Assembly (NCBI GenBank): GCA_036563665.1
Contig: DATCLY010000058.1
Span: forward strand, 62,001 to 126,000
Length of the DNA stretch: 64,000 nt
From: FEN-1219 sp036563665
Lineage (GTDB): Bacteria; Pseudomonadota; Gammaproteobacteria; Steroidobacterales; Rariloculaceae
Direction: 5' to 3'
The stretch's first letter is position 1. The number at the start of each line of letters is the position of its first letter. The notes below the pieces were generated by a model. It worked only from the letters and a program-made list of their open reading frames with translations. It ran no database searches and had not been told where the DNA came from. The position numbers were made by a program, and so were the translations under genes. Below, in pieces: positions 16,575 through 25,800 of this stretch.

Positions 16575-17281
16575 CATACCGCGAGCGCGCGCGGGCGATC
16601 GCGGGTCGACAGCCCGCCGAAGCGCCGGTCGCGGGCGCGGAAAGCGGCGAGCGCCGCGCGGAACTCCCGCGCGGTGTAGTCGGGCCAGTAGGTGGGCGAG
16701 AAGACGAGCTCCGCGTAGGCGCACTCCCACAGCAGGAAGTCGGAGAGGCGCAGCTCCCCGCCGGTGCGGATCAGCAGGTCGACGGCGCCCACGCTCTGCA
16801 CCGAGTGGGTCACCTCGGCCAGCCGCCGCTCGAAGGCGGCCCGGTCCGTCGGTCCGTTGCCGAGACCTGCCGCGGCCATCACGATGGCGTCGCGGGCGGA
16901 GTAGTCCACGGCGAGCCGCAGCAGCAACCGCCTGCAGGCGGCCGTGCGCCGCTCGGCGCGCTCGATGGCGCCCTGGAGCTCCGGGCCCAGCCGGTCGCGG
17001 CGGCCGATGACGTTCAGACGCACGCCGTTCTCGCGGCAGCCCTCGACCTCTCGTTCGAGGTAATGGCCGAGCAGCCGCATCAGCGCGCTCACCTCGCGGG
17101 CCGGCCGGCTCCAGTTGTCCGAGGAGAAGGCGTACAACGTGAGCACGTCCACGCGCTCGGCCGCCGCCGTTTCCACGATCGTGCGCACGACATCGGCTCC
17201 GGCACGGTGGCCGGCGGAGCGGGGCAGGCCTCGCTCGCGGGCCCAGCGCCCGTTGCCGTCCATGATGATTGCCACGTGCAT
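16574..17281 (-). CDS. uppS: Polyprenyl (undecaprenyl-type) diphosphate synthase, standalone copy
   Basis: The 235-residue protein opens with VAIIMDGNGRWARERGLPRS, the catalytic Asp and P-loop-like motif of cis-prenyltransferases, followed by LTLYAFSSDNWSRPAREV and the C-terminal DLLIRTGGELRLSDFLLWEC. It condenses IPP onto FPP to make a long cis-polyprenyl carrier. The usual frr-uppS-cdsA context is absent, so this is probably a second copy. It lies 49 nt downstream of a winged-helix regulator gene and has a CTTTGTG-type half-site just ahead of it. Confidence 0.93.
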   Translation of the reverse strand: MHVAIIMDGNGRWARERGLPRSAGHRAGADVVRTIVETAAAERVDVLTLYAFSSDNWSRPAREVSALMRLLGHYLEREVEGCRENGVRLNVIGRRDRLGPELQGAIERAERRTAACRRLLLRLAVDYSARDAIVMAAAGLGNGPTDRAAFERRLAEVTHSVQSVGAVDLLIRTGGELRLSDFLLWECAYAELVFSPTYWPDYTAREFRAALAAFRARDRRFGGLSTRDRPRALAV

Positions 17282-17300
17282 CGTCGATCCTTGCAGTGTA

Positions 17301-17315
17301 CTTTGTGACGCAGAG
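17301..17315. promoter_or_regulatory. Second, imperfect CTTTGTG operator-like site before uppS
   Basis: CTTTGTG, one base, then CGCAGAG, which matches CACAAAG at 5 of 7 positions with the same 1-nt spacer as the perfect site at 18370-18384. It lies 20 nt upstream of the uppS start, where a repressor could block it. Confidence 0.4.
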
Positions 17316-17330
17316 CGAGGAGTCGCAAGA

Positions 17331-17720
17331 TCAGCCGCGTGCCGCGTTGATCAGCGACTCCATGTGGGAGAGGTAACGCTCGAGCACGCGCTTGCCTTTC
17401 GGGGTCAAGCTGTACTCGGTCTTCGGCATGCGTGCCGAGAAGCTCTTGCGGCAGGCGATGTAGCCGGCTTCCTCGAGCTTGCGGCTGTGAGCGCTCAGGT
17501 TGCCGTCCGTGGTCTTGAGCAGCGCCTTGAGCTCGTTGAAGGTCATGCTCTCGTTCACGCTCAACGCGCTCATGATGCCGAGCCGCACGCGCTCGTAGAT
17601 CAGGCGGTCGAAGTCCTTGAGGCCCTTGTCCGCGACGTAGCTGCTGACCGTTCGCAGCCGCTCCACCTTGCCGGGGGGCGGCGCACGGTCCTTGTCCTTG
17701 TGTGCGGCGCGCCTAGCCAC
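17331..17720 (-). CDS. Winged-helix transcriptional regulator (129 aa)
   Basis: The start is GTG at 17720, overlapping the upstream stop by 8 nt. After a basic N-terminus the protein has a winged-helix domain: DRLIYERVRLGIMSALSVNE, MTFNELKALLKTTDGNLSAH with the recognition helix, and SARMPKTEYSLTPKGKRVLE as the wing. This resembles the HTH_34-type MarR/ArsR-like regulators that are co-encoded with a small membrane protein. No metal-binding cysteines are present. It probably binds the CTTTGTG palindromes and controls its own operon. Confidence 0.88.
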   Translation of the reverse strand: MARRAAHKDKDRAPPPGKVERLRTVSSYVADKGLKDFDRLIYERVRLGIMSALSVNESMTFNELKALLKTTDGNLSAHSRKLEEAGYIACRKSFSARMPKTEYSLTPKGKRVLERYLSHMESLINAARG

Positions 17721-18330
17721 CGTGCCTCCGGATGATCAGCCAGCCGAGCGCGATGTGCAGCCCGCCGAAGCCCGCGGCGAGCAGCGCCGGCGACCAGGCC
17801 GGCACGATGCAGGCGACCGTGCCCAGCGCCATGAAGGCGAAGCCCGCGATGCTCACGCACGGCAGCGAGAAGACGCCGCTCGCGGCGAAGCCCACGCCGT
17901 ACAGCAGGAGCCACGCGCCCGGGACCAGCTCGGGGCTGTCCGCTCGCAGCAGGGCCACGGTGAGCACGGCCCCGGCCGCGAGCGCGGGAATCAGCGTGAG
18001 GAAGAAGCGGCGCGCCACGCTCCGCCACAGCGGGAACCCCTGCTCACGGGCCTTGCGGACCATGAAGTAGACGGCGAGCGAGGCCGCGAGCGGCGCGGCC
18101 ACGAGCCAGATGGCGAGCCGGCCGCGGGTCACGTCGAGCAGCGCGTCGAGCGCCGCGGCGCCGAGCGCCACGAGGCCCATCGCGACGCAGCCCTTGCCCG
18201 GCACCGACGTGAAGGTGCCCGCGGCCTCGATGGTGTCGCGAATGAAGCGCAGATGCGCGAGCGCGCCCGCGTCGATCGCGACCGGCGTGCCCGAGCCCCT
18301 GGTCAGCGTGCCGGAATCCGAGAAAGCCAT
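17713..18330 (-). CDS. Membrane protein co-encoded with the winged-helix regulator
   Basis: I choose the ATG at 18330, giving 205 residues; an upstream ATG at 18366 would place the start next to the operator palindrome. After about 30 residues with the soluble helix LAHLRFIRDTIEAAGTFTSV, there are about six hydrophobic helices, including LAIWLVAAPLAASLAVYFMV and LLYGVGFAASGVFSLPCVSI. I do not recognise a catalytic motif. The conserved pairing with this regulator type suggests a sensor or regulated membrane function. Confidence 0.8.
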   Translation of the reverse strand: MAFSDSGTLTRGSGTPVAIDAGALAHLRFIRDTIEAAGTFTSVPGKGCVAMGLVALGAAALDALLDVTRGRLAIWLVAAPLAASLAVYFMVRKAREQGFPLWRSVARRFFLTLIPALAAGAVLTVALLRADSPELVPGAWLLLYGVGFAASGVFSLPCVSIAGFAFMALGTVACIVPAWSPALLAAGFGGLHIALGWLIIRRHGG

Positions 18331-18369
18331 GGCGTCATCTTCGATCCGTGGGTGCCGCGTCGTCAAGTG

Positions 18370-18384
18370 CTTTGTGTCACAAAG
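18370..18384. promoter_or_regulatory. Perfect operator palindrome CTTTGTG-T-CACAAAG
   Basis: This 15-bp site is a perfect inverted repeat with 7-bp arms and a single central base. It lies directly upstream of the membrane protein/regulator pair. A degenerate copy with the same spacing lies before uppS. It is the best candidate for the regulator's own binding site. Confidence 0.6.
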
Positions 18385-18402
18385 TTTGCATGCGGAGCGC
18401 CC

Positions 18403-19164
18403 TCACAGGCGTTGGCCGCCGTCGATCTCCAGCACGCGGCCGTTCACGTAGTCGTTCTCCACGAGGAAAACGGCGGCGTGCGCGATCTCGCGCGGCTCGC
18501 CCAGCCGTCCGAGCGGGATGCCGGCCGCCATCTTCTCGAGCATCTCGGGCTTCATGCTCGCCACCATCTCGGTCTTGACGAAGCCCGGCGCGATGGCGTT
18601 CACCCGGATGCGGTGTCGTGCGAGCTCCTTGGCCCACACCACGGTGAGGGCGGCCACGCCGGCCTTGCTGGCGGAGTAGTTGCTCTGCCCGAAGTTGCCC
18701 CTGCGCGAGAGGCTCGAGATGTTGATGATGCAGCCGCCGTGGCCGAGCTCGATCATGCGGGCCGCGGCTTCGCGTCCGCAGAGGAAGACGCCCGTGAGGT
18801 TGACGTCGATGACGGACTGCCACTGCGCGAGGCTCATCTTGTCCGTGACCTTGCCGTCCTTCGCCTTGACGAGCAACCCGTCGCGCAGGATGCCCGCGTT
18901 GGCGATGGACACGTCGAGGCGTCCGAAGTCCGTCGCCACCCGCTCGTAGAGCTCCGTCACGGAGCGCTCGTCCGCCACGTTGGCTGCGTATGCCTCCACG
19001 CGCACGCCGTGGGCGGCGCAGGCCTCGCGGCACTGCTCGAGGGAGGCGGCTTCGAGGTCGACGAGCGCGAGGTCCGCGCCCTGGGCGGCGAACGCTTGCG
19101 CCATGGCGGCGCCGAGCCCGCGCGCCGCGCCCGTGACGAGCACCGTCTTGCTGCGAATCTCCAT
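18403..19164 (-). CDS. Short-chain dehydrogenase/reductase (SDR), FabG-like
   Basis: I use the ATG at 19164, which gives a 253-residue protein beginning MEIRSKTVLVTGAARGLGAA; the open frame extends further but the added residues are unlike the family. The glycine-rich cofactor motif TGAARGLG, the NAG motif in SIANAGILRDG, the catalytic Ser in INISSLSRRG and the YxxxK motif in QSNYSASKAGVAAL are all present. It would reduce or oxidise a keto/hydroxy substrate with NAD(P). It is not clearly linked to a neighbour. Confidence 0.9.
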   Translation of the reverse strand: MEIRSKTVLVTGAARGLGAAMAQAFAAQGADLALVDLEAASLEQCREACAAHGVRVEAYAANVADERSVTELYERVATDFGRLDVSIANAGILRDGLLVKAKDGKVTDKMSLAQWQSVIDVNLTGVFLCGREAAARMIELGHGGCIINISSLSRRGNFGQSNYSASKAGVAALTVVWAKELARHRIRVNAIAPGFVKTEMVASMKPEMLEKMAAGIPLGRLGEPREIAHAAVFLVENDYVNGRVLEIDGGQRL

Positions 19165-19338
19165 CCCTTCGCCTCGCGGGTCGTGTTCGTTCCGATGGTA
19201 CGCGCGGTGCAACCGGCCGACCAGCGCCCCCCTCCGCGGCGGCACGGGCGGGGGCGCCGCGCCGCGAGCCGCTCGAACGCAACGGCCGGCGAGGTGCTAT
19301 GCTCGCCGCCCCGGACAGAGTGTCCCCTTGTCGTCGCA

Positions 19339-19755
19339 ATGACCACCCCCAGGCTTCCGCCCGGCCACGCCTCGCGGTATTTCGATCGCATCGCGATCGC
19401 GCTTTCCGCGATCTGCATCGTGCATTGCCTGGCCGTGCCGTTGGCCGTGGCCGTGCTACCGGTGGCCGCGCTCGCGGTCGGCGGCGATGCGCACTTCCAC
19501 CAGCTCATGCTCTGGCTCGTCGTGCCCACGTCCGTGGCGGGCTTCGCGCTCGGCTACCGCGTGCACCGGCGGGTCGGCGTCGTGGCGGTCGCCGCCGCCG
19601 CCGTGCTCGCGCTGGCCGCGGCCGCCACGTGGGGGCACGCCTCCTGGGGCTTCGCGGCCGAAGCCGCCGTGAGCGTGGCCGCGAGCCTCGCGCTCGCCGG
19701 CGCCCACTGGGTCAACTTCCGCGAAGTCCGCCGCCTCCACCACCACCCCCGCTGA
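19339..19755 (+). CDS. MerC-domain membrane protein
   Basis: The ATG at 19339 gives 138 residues with four hydrophobic helices. The first contains Cys residues four apart (AICIVHCLAVPLAVAV), as in MerC-type proteins, and the C-terminus is His-rich (VRRLHHHPR). MerC proteins were first found as mercury carriers but most chromosomal copies have no proven metal role. No mer operon is present. The gene ends just before the REP-like element R1. Confidence 0.82.
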   Translation: MTTPRLPPGHASRYFDRIAIALSAICIVHCLAVPLAVAVLPVAALAVGGDAHFHQLMLWLVVPTSVAGFALGYRVHRRVGVVAVAAAAVLALAAAATWGHASWGFAAEAAVSVAASLALAGAHWVNFREVRRLHHHPR

Positions 19756-19806
19756 CGGGGCTACGCCGCTCAGCGCCTTCGCAGCCGCGATTTCGCTCGG
19801 CAGCAG

Positions 19807-20009
19807 GTGGGAGCGGCTTTCCAGCCGCGATCTTCAGCGCCGCACACACGCGACGACGCGTCACGCTGCGATTTTCTGGACGCCGAATTTCGCGCGGACG
19901 TCTCGCGGCGTGGATCGCATGTGCCCCTTCCAGCACGCTCGCGCACAGGACGTGCGCGCGCGAGGCTACAGGGACGTATTCACGCCGGTGCTGGAAGGGG
20001 CACATGCGA
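19807..20009. repeat. Nested inverted-repeat element R1 (one outer arm lost)
   Basis: The left outer arm (19807-19839) carries the REP core GCGGCTTTCCAGCCGC. Inside are perfect 22-bp inverted arms at 19915-19936 and 19988-20009, containing CCCCTTCCAGCAC and its complement, around a 51-nt loop. The loop holds CTACAGGGACGTATTCACG, which is the reverse complement of the loop motif in R3, so the inner cassette is flipped. No right outer arm follows. The rest of the 346-nt gap (20010-20101) holds three imperfect units starting CCTGCGGT at 20019, 20048 and 20072 and nothing else I can see. Confidence 0.8.
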
Positions 20010-20101
20010 GCCGCGCCGCCTGCGGTGACGCCAATCGCACCGCGCCCCCTGCGGTGCCGCCGACAACGCGACCTGCGGTACCGCTAACGAAAGGGTCCGA
20101 G

Positions 20102-21613
20102 TCAACGCGCGCGAGCGGCCACGATCTCCCCGCGCTCGAGCACGAGCTCGTGCGTGAAGTGATGCAGATGCCGGCTCAGGTGCGATGCGCAGACGAGCTG
20201 CGTGCCGCCGGCCGCCACGCGCTCGAGCACCTCGTCGAGCAGCGCGGCCGCCGCGGGGTCGAGCCCCTCCCACGGCTCGTCGAGCAGCAGCACGCGCGGC
20301 CCGTTCGCGAGCGCGCGGGCGATCAGCGCGCGGCGGAACTGCCCGTAGGAGAGCGTGGACGTGGGCCGCTCGGCCAGCGCCTCGAGGCGGAACAGCGCGA
20401 GCAGTTCCTCCACCCGCTCGCGTTCCGCGGCCGTCGGCTCGCGGACGAGCCCGATGCTCGACTCGAAGCCCGAGGCCACGCACTGCCTCACGGTGGACGG
20501 GAACCGGTAACGGGCCTGCAGCTCCGGGGACAGCCACGCCACTTGCCGACGCAGCGCCCACACGTTGCGCGGATCGCCGAGCGCGGGCCACGCGATCCGG
20601 CCACCGCGCGCCGGTCGGAGCTGCCCGTGCAGCAGGCGCAGGAACGTGCTCTTGCCCGCGCCGTTGCCGCCGGTCACGAGCCAGTGCTCGCCGGCCGAAA
20701 GCCGCCACGTCACGTCGTGCAGCACGCGCCGCGAGCCGAGCCAGACGTCGGCGTGTTGCACCTCGACGAGGGGTGCGCCGTCCGGCGCCGGCGCTTCGGC
20801 GGCGGCCGCGGTCCGCGCGGAAGCGGCGTCGGCGGTCGCGGGCGAGGCGCCGCCCGGCACGCGCTCCGCGTCGGCTGGCGGCGCCGCGAACGTCCCGCTC
20901 GCGACGATCCTGCCCCGATCGAGCCGCAGCAAGCGATTCACGGCGCGCGGGAGGTCGGCGTCCGAGTGCCCGGTGCAAACGAGCGCGGGCGTGCGTTCGC
21001 CCGGGTGCCCGGGCGCGCTCACCGCGGCGAGCAACATCGCGTCGAGCTCGCGGCGGGCGGCGCGGTCGAGGCCGCTCGCGGGCTCGTCGAGCAGCAGCAC
21101 GGCGGGCCGAAAGGCGAAGCCGCGCGCGATCAGCACGCGCCGCTGCTCGCCGCGCGACAGCTCGAGGAACGGACGGTCCGCGAGCGCCGCGATGCCGAGC
21201 CGACGCATGAGCGCGAGGGCGCGCAGCCGCTCCGCCGTGTCGGGCCGGCGGCGCGGCACGTCCGTGCGATAGACGCCGGACAGCACCACGTCGAGCGCCG
21301 AGAAGTTCCAGCCCCAGCGGGCGTAGCGGTCCTGCAGCTCGTGGCTCACGAGCGCGACGGCCTGGCGCGCCTGCACCGCGTCGCGCTGCGGGCCGTCCCC
21401 GAAGTCGTAGCGGCGCTCGCCGTCTCCGGGGGCGGGCCAGAGCGTTCCCGCGAGGAGCCCGAGGAAGCTCGTCTTGCCGCTGCCGTTCGCGCCCACCACG
21501 CCCCAGTGCTCGCCCGGCAGCAGGCGCCAGTCGATGTCGTGCAGCAGCGCAGCGCCGTTCACACGCACGTGCACGCCGCTGAGCTCGATGATCGGTGAAG
21601 AATCGCTGGTCAT
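20102..21613 (-). CDS. Duplicated ABC ATPase, ModF-like
   Basis: The 503-residue protein contains two complete ABC ATPase domains. The first has Walker A GVVGANGSGKTSFL and signature LSRGEQRRVLIARG; the second has Walker A VTGGNGAGKSTFLRL and signature LSYGQFRRALIARAL, each followed by a Walker B LLLDEP. There is no membrane domain. This layout matches ModF/PhrA-type proteins. No molybdate transporter genes are nearby although a Mo enzyme (formate dehydrogenase) is encoded 34 kb away. The role is uncertain. Confidence 0.85.
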   Translation of the reverse strand: MTSDSSPIIELSGVHVRVNGAALLHDIDWRLLPGEHWGVVGANGSGKTSFLGLLAGTLWPAPGDGERRYDFGDGPQRDAVQARQAVALVSHELQDRYARWGWNFSALDVVLSGVYRTDVPRRRPDTAERLRALALMRRLGIAALADRPFLELSRGEQRRVLIARGFAFRPAVLLLDEPASGLDRAARRELDAMLLAAVSAPGHPGERTPALVCTGHSDADLPRAVNRLLRLDRGRIVASGTFAAPPADAERVPGGASPATADAASARTAAAAEAPAPDGAPLVEVQHADVWLGSRRVLHDVTWRLSAGEHWLVTGGNGAGKSTFLRLLHGQLRPARGGRIAWPALGDPRNVWALRRQVAWLSPELQARYRFPSTVRQCVASGFESSIGLVREPTAAERERVEELLALFRLEALAERPTSTLSYGQFRRALIARALANGPRVLLLDEPWEGLDPAAAALLDEVLERVAAGGTQLVCASHLSRHLHHFTHELVLERGEIVAARAR

Positions 21614-21685
21614 GAGCGGGGTCGGGTTGGTTAGCCGCGTCGCGGGAGGCCGCCGCGGCCCGGCGCGCGGAGTTTACCCCGTCGC

Positions 21686-21714
21686 TTGCCGTTTGCGGGG
21701 CAGGCTGTTATTGA
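21686..21714 (+). promoter_or_regulatory. Sigma-70-type promoter candidate for the threonine dehydratase gene
   Basis: TTGCCG (21686-21691), a 17-nt spacer and TATTGA (21709-21714), with TG one base before the -10 hexamer, form an extended -10 promoter candidate. It lies 52 nt before the ATG, in the gap shared with the divergent ABC ATPase gene. Confidence 0.45.
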
Positions 21715-21765
21715 TAGGCCGCCAACATTCTGTCGCACCGGACGGTTCCTGCGGGGCGCACGTTG

Positions 21766-22758
21766 ATGACGACGAGTGTTTTGCCGACTGCGCAGGACGT
21801 CGACGAGGCGAGCGAACGCCTCGCCGATTGGGTCGTGGAGACCCCGGTGCTCGAATCGCCGGCGCTCGACGAGCGCATCGGCGCTCGCGTGCTGCTCAAG
21901 GCCGAGAACCTCCAGCACGGCGGCAGCTTCAAGATCCGCGGGGCGCTGAACCGCATGCTGCAGCTCGCCGCCGAGGAGCGCGACGCGGGCGTCGTGGCGT
22001 ATTCCTCCGGCAATCACGCGCAGGCCGTGGCGCTCGCGGCGCATTGGCTCGGCATCAAGGCGACCATCGTCATGCCCGCCGACGCGCCCCGCGTGAAGCA
22101 GGAAGCGACGCGCGCGTGGGGCGCCGAGGTGGTGCTCTACGATCGCGAGCGCGAGGATCGCGCGAGCATCGCCGCGGACATCGCCGAGCGGCGCGGCGCC
22201 GCCATCGTGCCGCCGTTCGACCATCCTCACGTCATCGCCGGGCAAGGCACGGTGGGCCTCGAGCTCGCGGCCGCGGCCATCGAGCGCCGCGCGCCGCTCG
22301 ATGCGCTGTACGTGCCGTGCAGCGGGGGCGGGCTCGTGGCGGGCTGCGCCCTGGCCGTGCAGGCGAGCTTCGAGGATTGCGCCGTGTACGCGGTGGAGCC
22401 CGTCGGCTGCGACGACACCGCCCGGTCGCTCGCGCGGGGCGAGCGCTGCGTGCCCAGGCGTCAGGGCGAGACGATCTGCGACGCGCTGCGTGCGCCCGCG
22501 CCCGGCGCCATCACGTTCGCGATCAATCGCGAGCGTCTCACGGGCGTCGTGACCGTCGACGACTCCGAAGTGCTCGCGGCGATGGCGTTCGCGGCGCGGC
22601 ATCTGAAGCTCGTGCTCGAGCCATCCGGCGCCGCGGCGCTCGCCGCGGTGCTGCGCGAGCCTCGAGCGGAACGGGCGACGGTGGGCGTGGTGCTGTCCGG
22701 AGGGAACGTCGACGGGGAGCTCCTCGGCCGTGCGCTGGCGCACGGCGCGCAGGCATAA
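21766..22758 (+). CDS. Threonine ammonia-lyase / serine dehydratase family PLP enzyme
   Basis: The ATG at 21766 gives 330 residues. The PLP lysine is in HGGSFKIRGALNRML, the substrate loop in AYSSGNHAQAVALAA, and the phosphate-binding glycine loop in VPCSGGGLVAGCALA. It lacks the C-terminal ACT domain of biosynthetic IlvA, so it resembles the catabolic form or a serine/threonine racemase-like enzyme. It would deaminate threonine or serine to a 2-oxo acid, which could feed the oxidoreductase encoded 101 nt downstream. Confidence 0.88.
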   Translation: MTTSVLPTAQDVDEASERLADWVVETPVLESPALDERIGARVLLKAENLQHGGSFKIRGALNRMLQLAAEERDAGVVAYSSGNHAQAVALAAHWLGIKATIVMPADAPRVKQEATRAWGAEVVLYDREREDRASIAADIAERRGAAIVPPFDHPHVIAGQGTVGLELAAAAIERRAPLDALYVPCSGGGLVAGCALAVQASFEDCAVYAVEPVGCDDTARSLARGERCVPRRQGETICDALRAPAPGAITFAINRERLTGVVTVDDSEVLAAMAFAARHLKLVLEPSGAAALAAVLREPRAERATVGVVLSGGNVDGELLGRALAHGAQA

Positions 22759-22859
22759 TACGCCGCACTCATGTACAGCGAGGAGCCGAACGTCGCCACG
22801 CGCCTCTCCTGGGGTCGTTCCTGCGGGGTGCAACGCCGCCATCGAGGGCGGGCGCGCTG

Positions 22860-25800
22860 ATGCAGCTGCGGCAGATCGAACGCCTCGACGAGTGCTATCG
22901 GCTCGAGACCGGCACGGTCTACATGACGGGCCTGCAGGCGCTGGTGCGCGTGCTGCTCACGCAGCACTATCGCGACCGGCGCGCGGGCCTGCGCACGGCG
23001 GGATTCGTCTCGGGCTACCGCGGCTCGCCGCTCGGCGGCCTCGACCGTGAGCTGTGGCGCGCGCAGCGGTATCTCGACGCCGCGCACGTCAAGTTCCAGC
23101 CCGGCCTGAACGAGGATCTCGCGGCTACCTCGATCTGGGGGTCGCAGCAGACGGGGCTGTTCGCGGGCGCCCGCTACGACGGCGTGTTTGCGCTCTGGTA
23201 CGGCAAAGGGCCGGGCGTCGACCGCTCGGGCGACGCCTTCAAGCACGGCAACGCGGCCGGCAGCTCCCGCTACGGCGGCGTGCTCACGGTGGCCGGCGAC
23301 GACCACACCTGCAAGTCGTCCTCGCTGCCGCACCAGAGCGAATACGCCTTCATGGACGCCATGATTCCCGTGCTGAATCCGGCGGACGTGCAGGAAATTC
23401 TCGAGTTCGGGCTGCTCGGCTTCGAGCTGTCGCGCTACAGCGGCTGCTGGATCGCGCTCAAGATCACGCAGGAGACGGCGGATGCGACGCAGACGGTGGT
23501 GCTCGAGGCCGATCGGCGCATCGTCACGCCCGACTTCGAGCTCCCGCCCGGCGGGCTCAACATCCGCTGGCCGGACCCGCCGAACGACCAGGAGTACCGG
23601 CTGCAGCGCTACAAGCTGCCCGCGGCGCTCGCGTTCGCTCACGCGAACAATCTGAACCACACGGTCATCGACAGCCGCAACCCGCGGTTCGGCATCGTCA
23701 CCACCGGCAAGGCGCACCTCGACGTGCTGCAGGCCCTCGAGGACTTGGGGATCACCGCGGCGCGGGCCGCGGAGATCGGCATCAAGGTCTTCAAGGTGGG
23801 CATGAACTGGCCCCTCGAGCCGCAGGCCATTCGCCGCTTCGCGGAAGGGCTCGACGAGATCATCGTCGTGGAGGAGAAGCGGCCGGTCGTCGAGAACCAG
23901 CTCAAGGAGCAGCTCTACAACTGGCACGCGAAGCTGCGCCCGCTGATCATCGGCAAGTACGACGAGCACGGCGAATGGATACTGCCGTCGACGGGCGAGC
24001 TCACGCCGGCGCGGGTGGCGCGCGTGCTCGCGAAACGGCTGCAGCGCTTCTACTCGAGCAGCGACATCGAGGAGCGCGTGCGCTTCCTGGAGCAGCAGGA
24101 GCGCCGCCTCGCCGTGCACACCACCGACGTGCAGCGCCTGCCGCACTTCTGCTCGGGCTGCCCGCACAACACCTCCACGCGCGTGCCCGAGGGCAGCCGC
24201 GCCGTGGGCGGCATCGGCTGCCACTACATGGCGGCGTGGATGGAGCGCGACACCGTCACGTTCACCCAGATGGGCGGCGAGGGCGCCACCTGGATCGGGC
24301 TCGCGCCGTTCACCGACACGCCGCACGTGTTCCAGAACCTGGGCGACGGCACCTACGCGCACTCCGGCATCCTCGCCATCCGCGCGGCCGTGGCGGCCGG
24401 CGTGAACATCACCTACAAGATCCTCTACAACGACGCGGTGGCCATGACCGGCGGCCAACCCGTCGAGGGCGACTTGACGGTCGGGCGCGTGGCGCGGCAG
24501 CTCCTCGCCGAAGGCGTGCAGCCGGTCGTCGTCGTGACCGACGACCCGACGAGGTATGCGGGCCGAACGGACCTGCCGCCCGGCGTCGAGGTGCATCATC
24601 GGCGCAAGCTCGACCGCGTGCAGCGGGAGCTGCGCGAGCGCAAGGGCGTCTCGGCGCTGATCTACGACCAGACCTGCGCCACGGAGCTGCACCGCAAGCG
24701 CAAGCGGGGGCTCGCGCCGCCCGCGACTCGGCGCGTGATGATCAACGAGCTCGTGTGCGAGGGCTGCGGCGACTGCAACGCGCGCTCGAACTGCCTGTCG
24801 GTGATGTCGTTCGACACCGAGTTCGGCCGCAAGCGCAGGATCAACCAGTCCTCCTGCACGCAGGACCTGAGCTGCCTCGAAGGCTTCTGCCCGAGCTTCG
24901 TCACGCTCGAGGGCGCCGAGCGCAACCCGCCGCGGCCGCTCGCGAACGAGCCGCTGCCGCCGCTGCCGGAGCCGCCGCAGGTGGAGCCGCGCGTGGTGCA
25001 CAACATCCTCATCGCCGGCATCGGCGGCACGGGCGTGGTCACGGCGAGCGGTCTGCTCGGCCTCGCGGCGCACCTCGAAGGCAAAGCGGTGCTGCAGCTC
25101 GATCAGACGGGCCTCGCGCAGCGGTTCGGCGCGGTCTTCTCGCACGTGCGGATCTCGGCCGACCGGGAGCGCATGCACGGCATGCGCATCCCCGACGGCC
25201 AGGTGGACGTCCTGCTCGGCGCGGACCTGCTCGTCGCCGGCAGCAAGGAGGCGCTGACGATGCTCTCGCCCGAGCGCTCGGCGGTGGTCGTGAACACGCA
25301 CGAGGAGATGCCGCCGCGCTTCATCCGCGAGCGCGACCTCGAGTTCCCGTCGCGCGCGCTGCTCGCGGGGTTGCGGGCCGCGAGCCGCTGCGACGCGCTC
25401 GCGACGGTCGACGCCACGCGGCTCGCCTCCGTGCTGCTCGGCGACAGCATCGCCGCGAACGTGCTGCTGCTCGGCTTCGCGTTCCAGCGGGGCCTGCTGC
25501 CGGTGAGCGGCGCGGCGCTCTATCGGGCGCTCGAGCTCTACGGCGTGAACGTGGCGGAGAACAAGCGCGCCTTCGATTGGGGGCGCTTCGCGGCGGCGCG
25601 CCCCGAAGCGGCGGAGCGGCTCGCGGCCAAGGCCGAGCGCCGCACCGTGCTGGCCGACTCCTTCGAGGAAGTGGTCGCGGTGCGGGCGAGGTTCCTCGAG
25701 GAGTACCAGGACCGCGCGTACGCCGCGCGCTACACCGCGTGGGTGGAGCGCGTGCGCGCGGCCGAGCAGGGCGTGCGCCCGGGTAGCACCGAGCTCGCCG

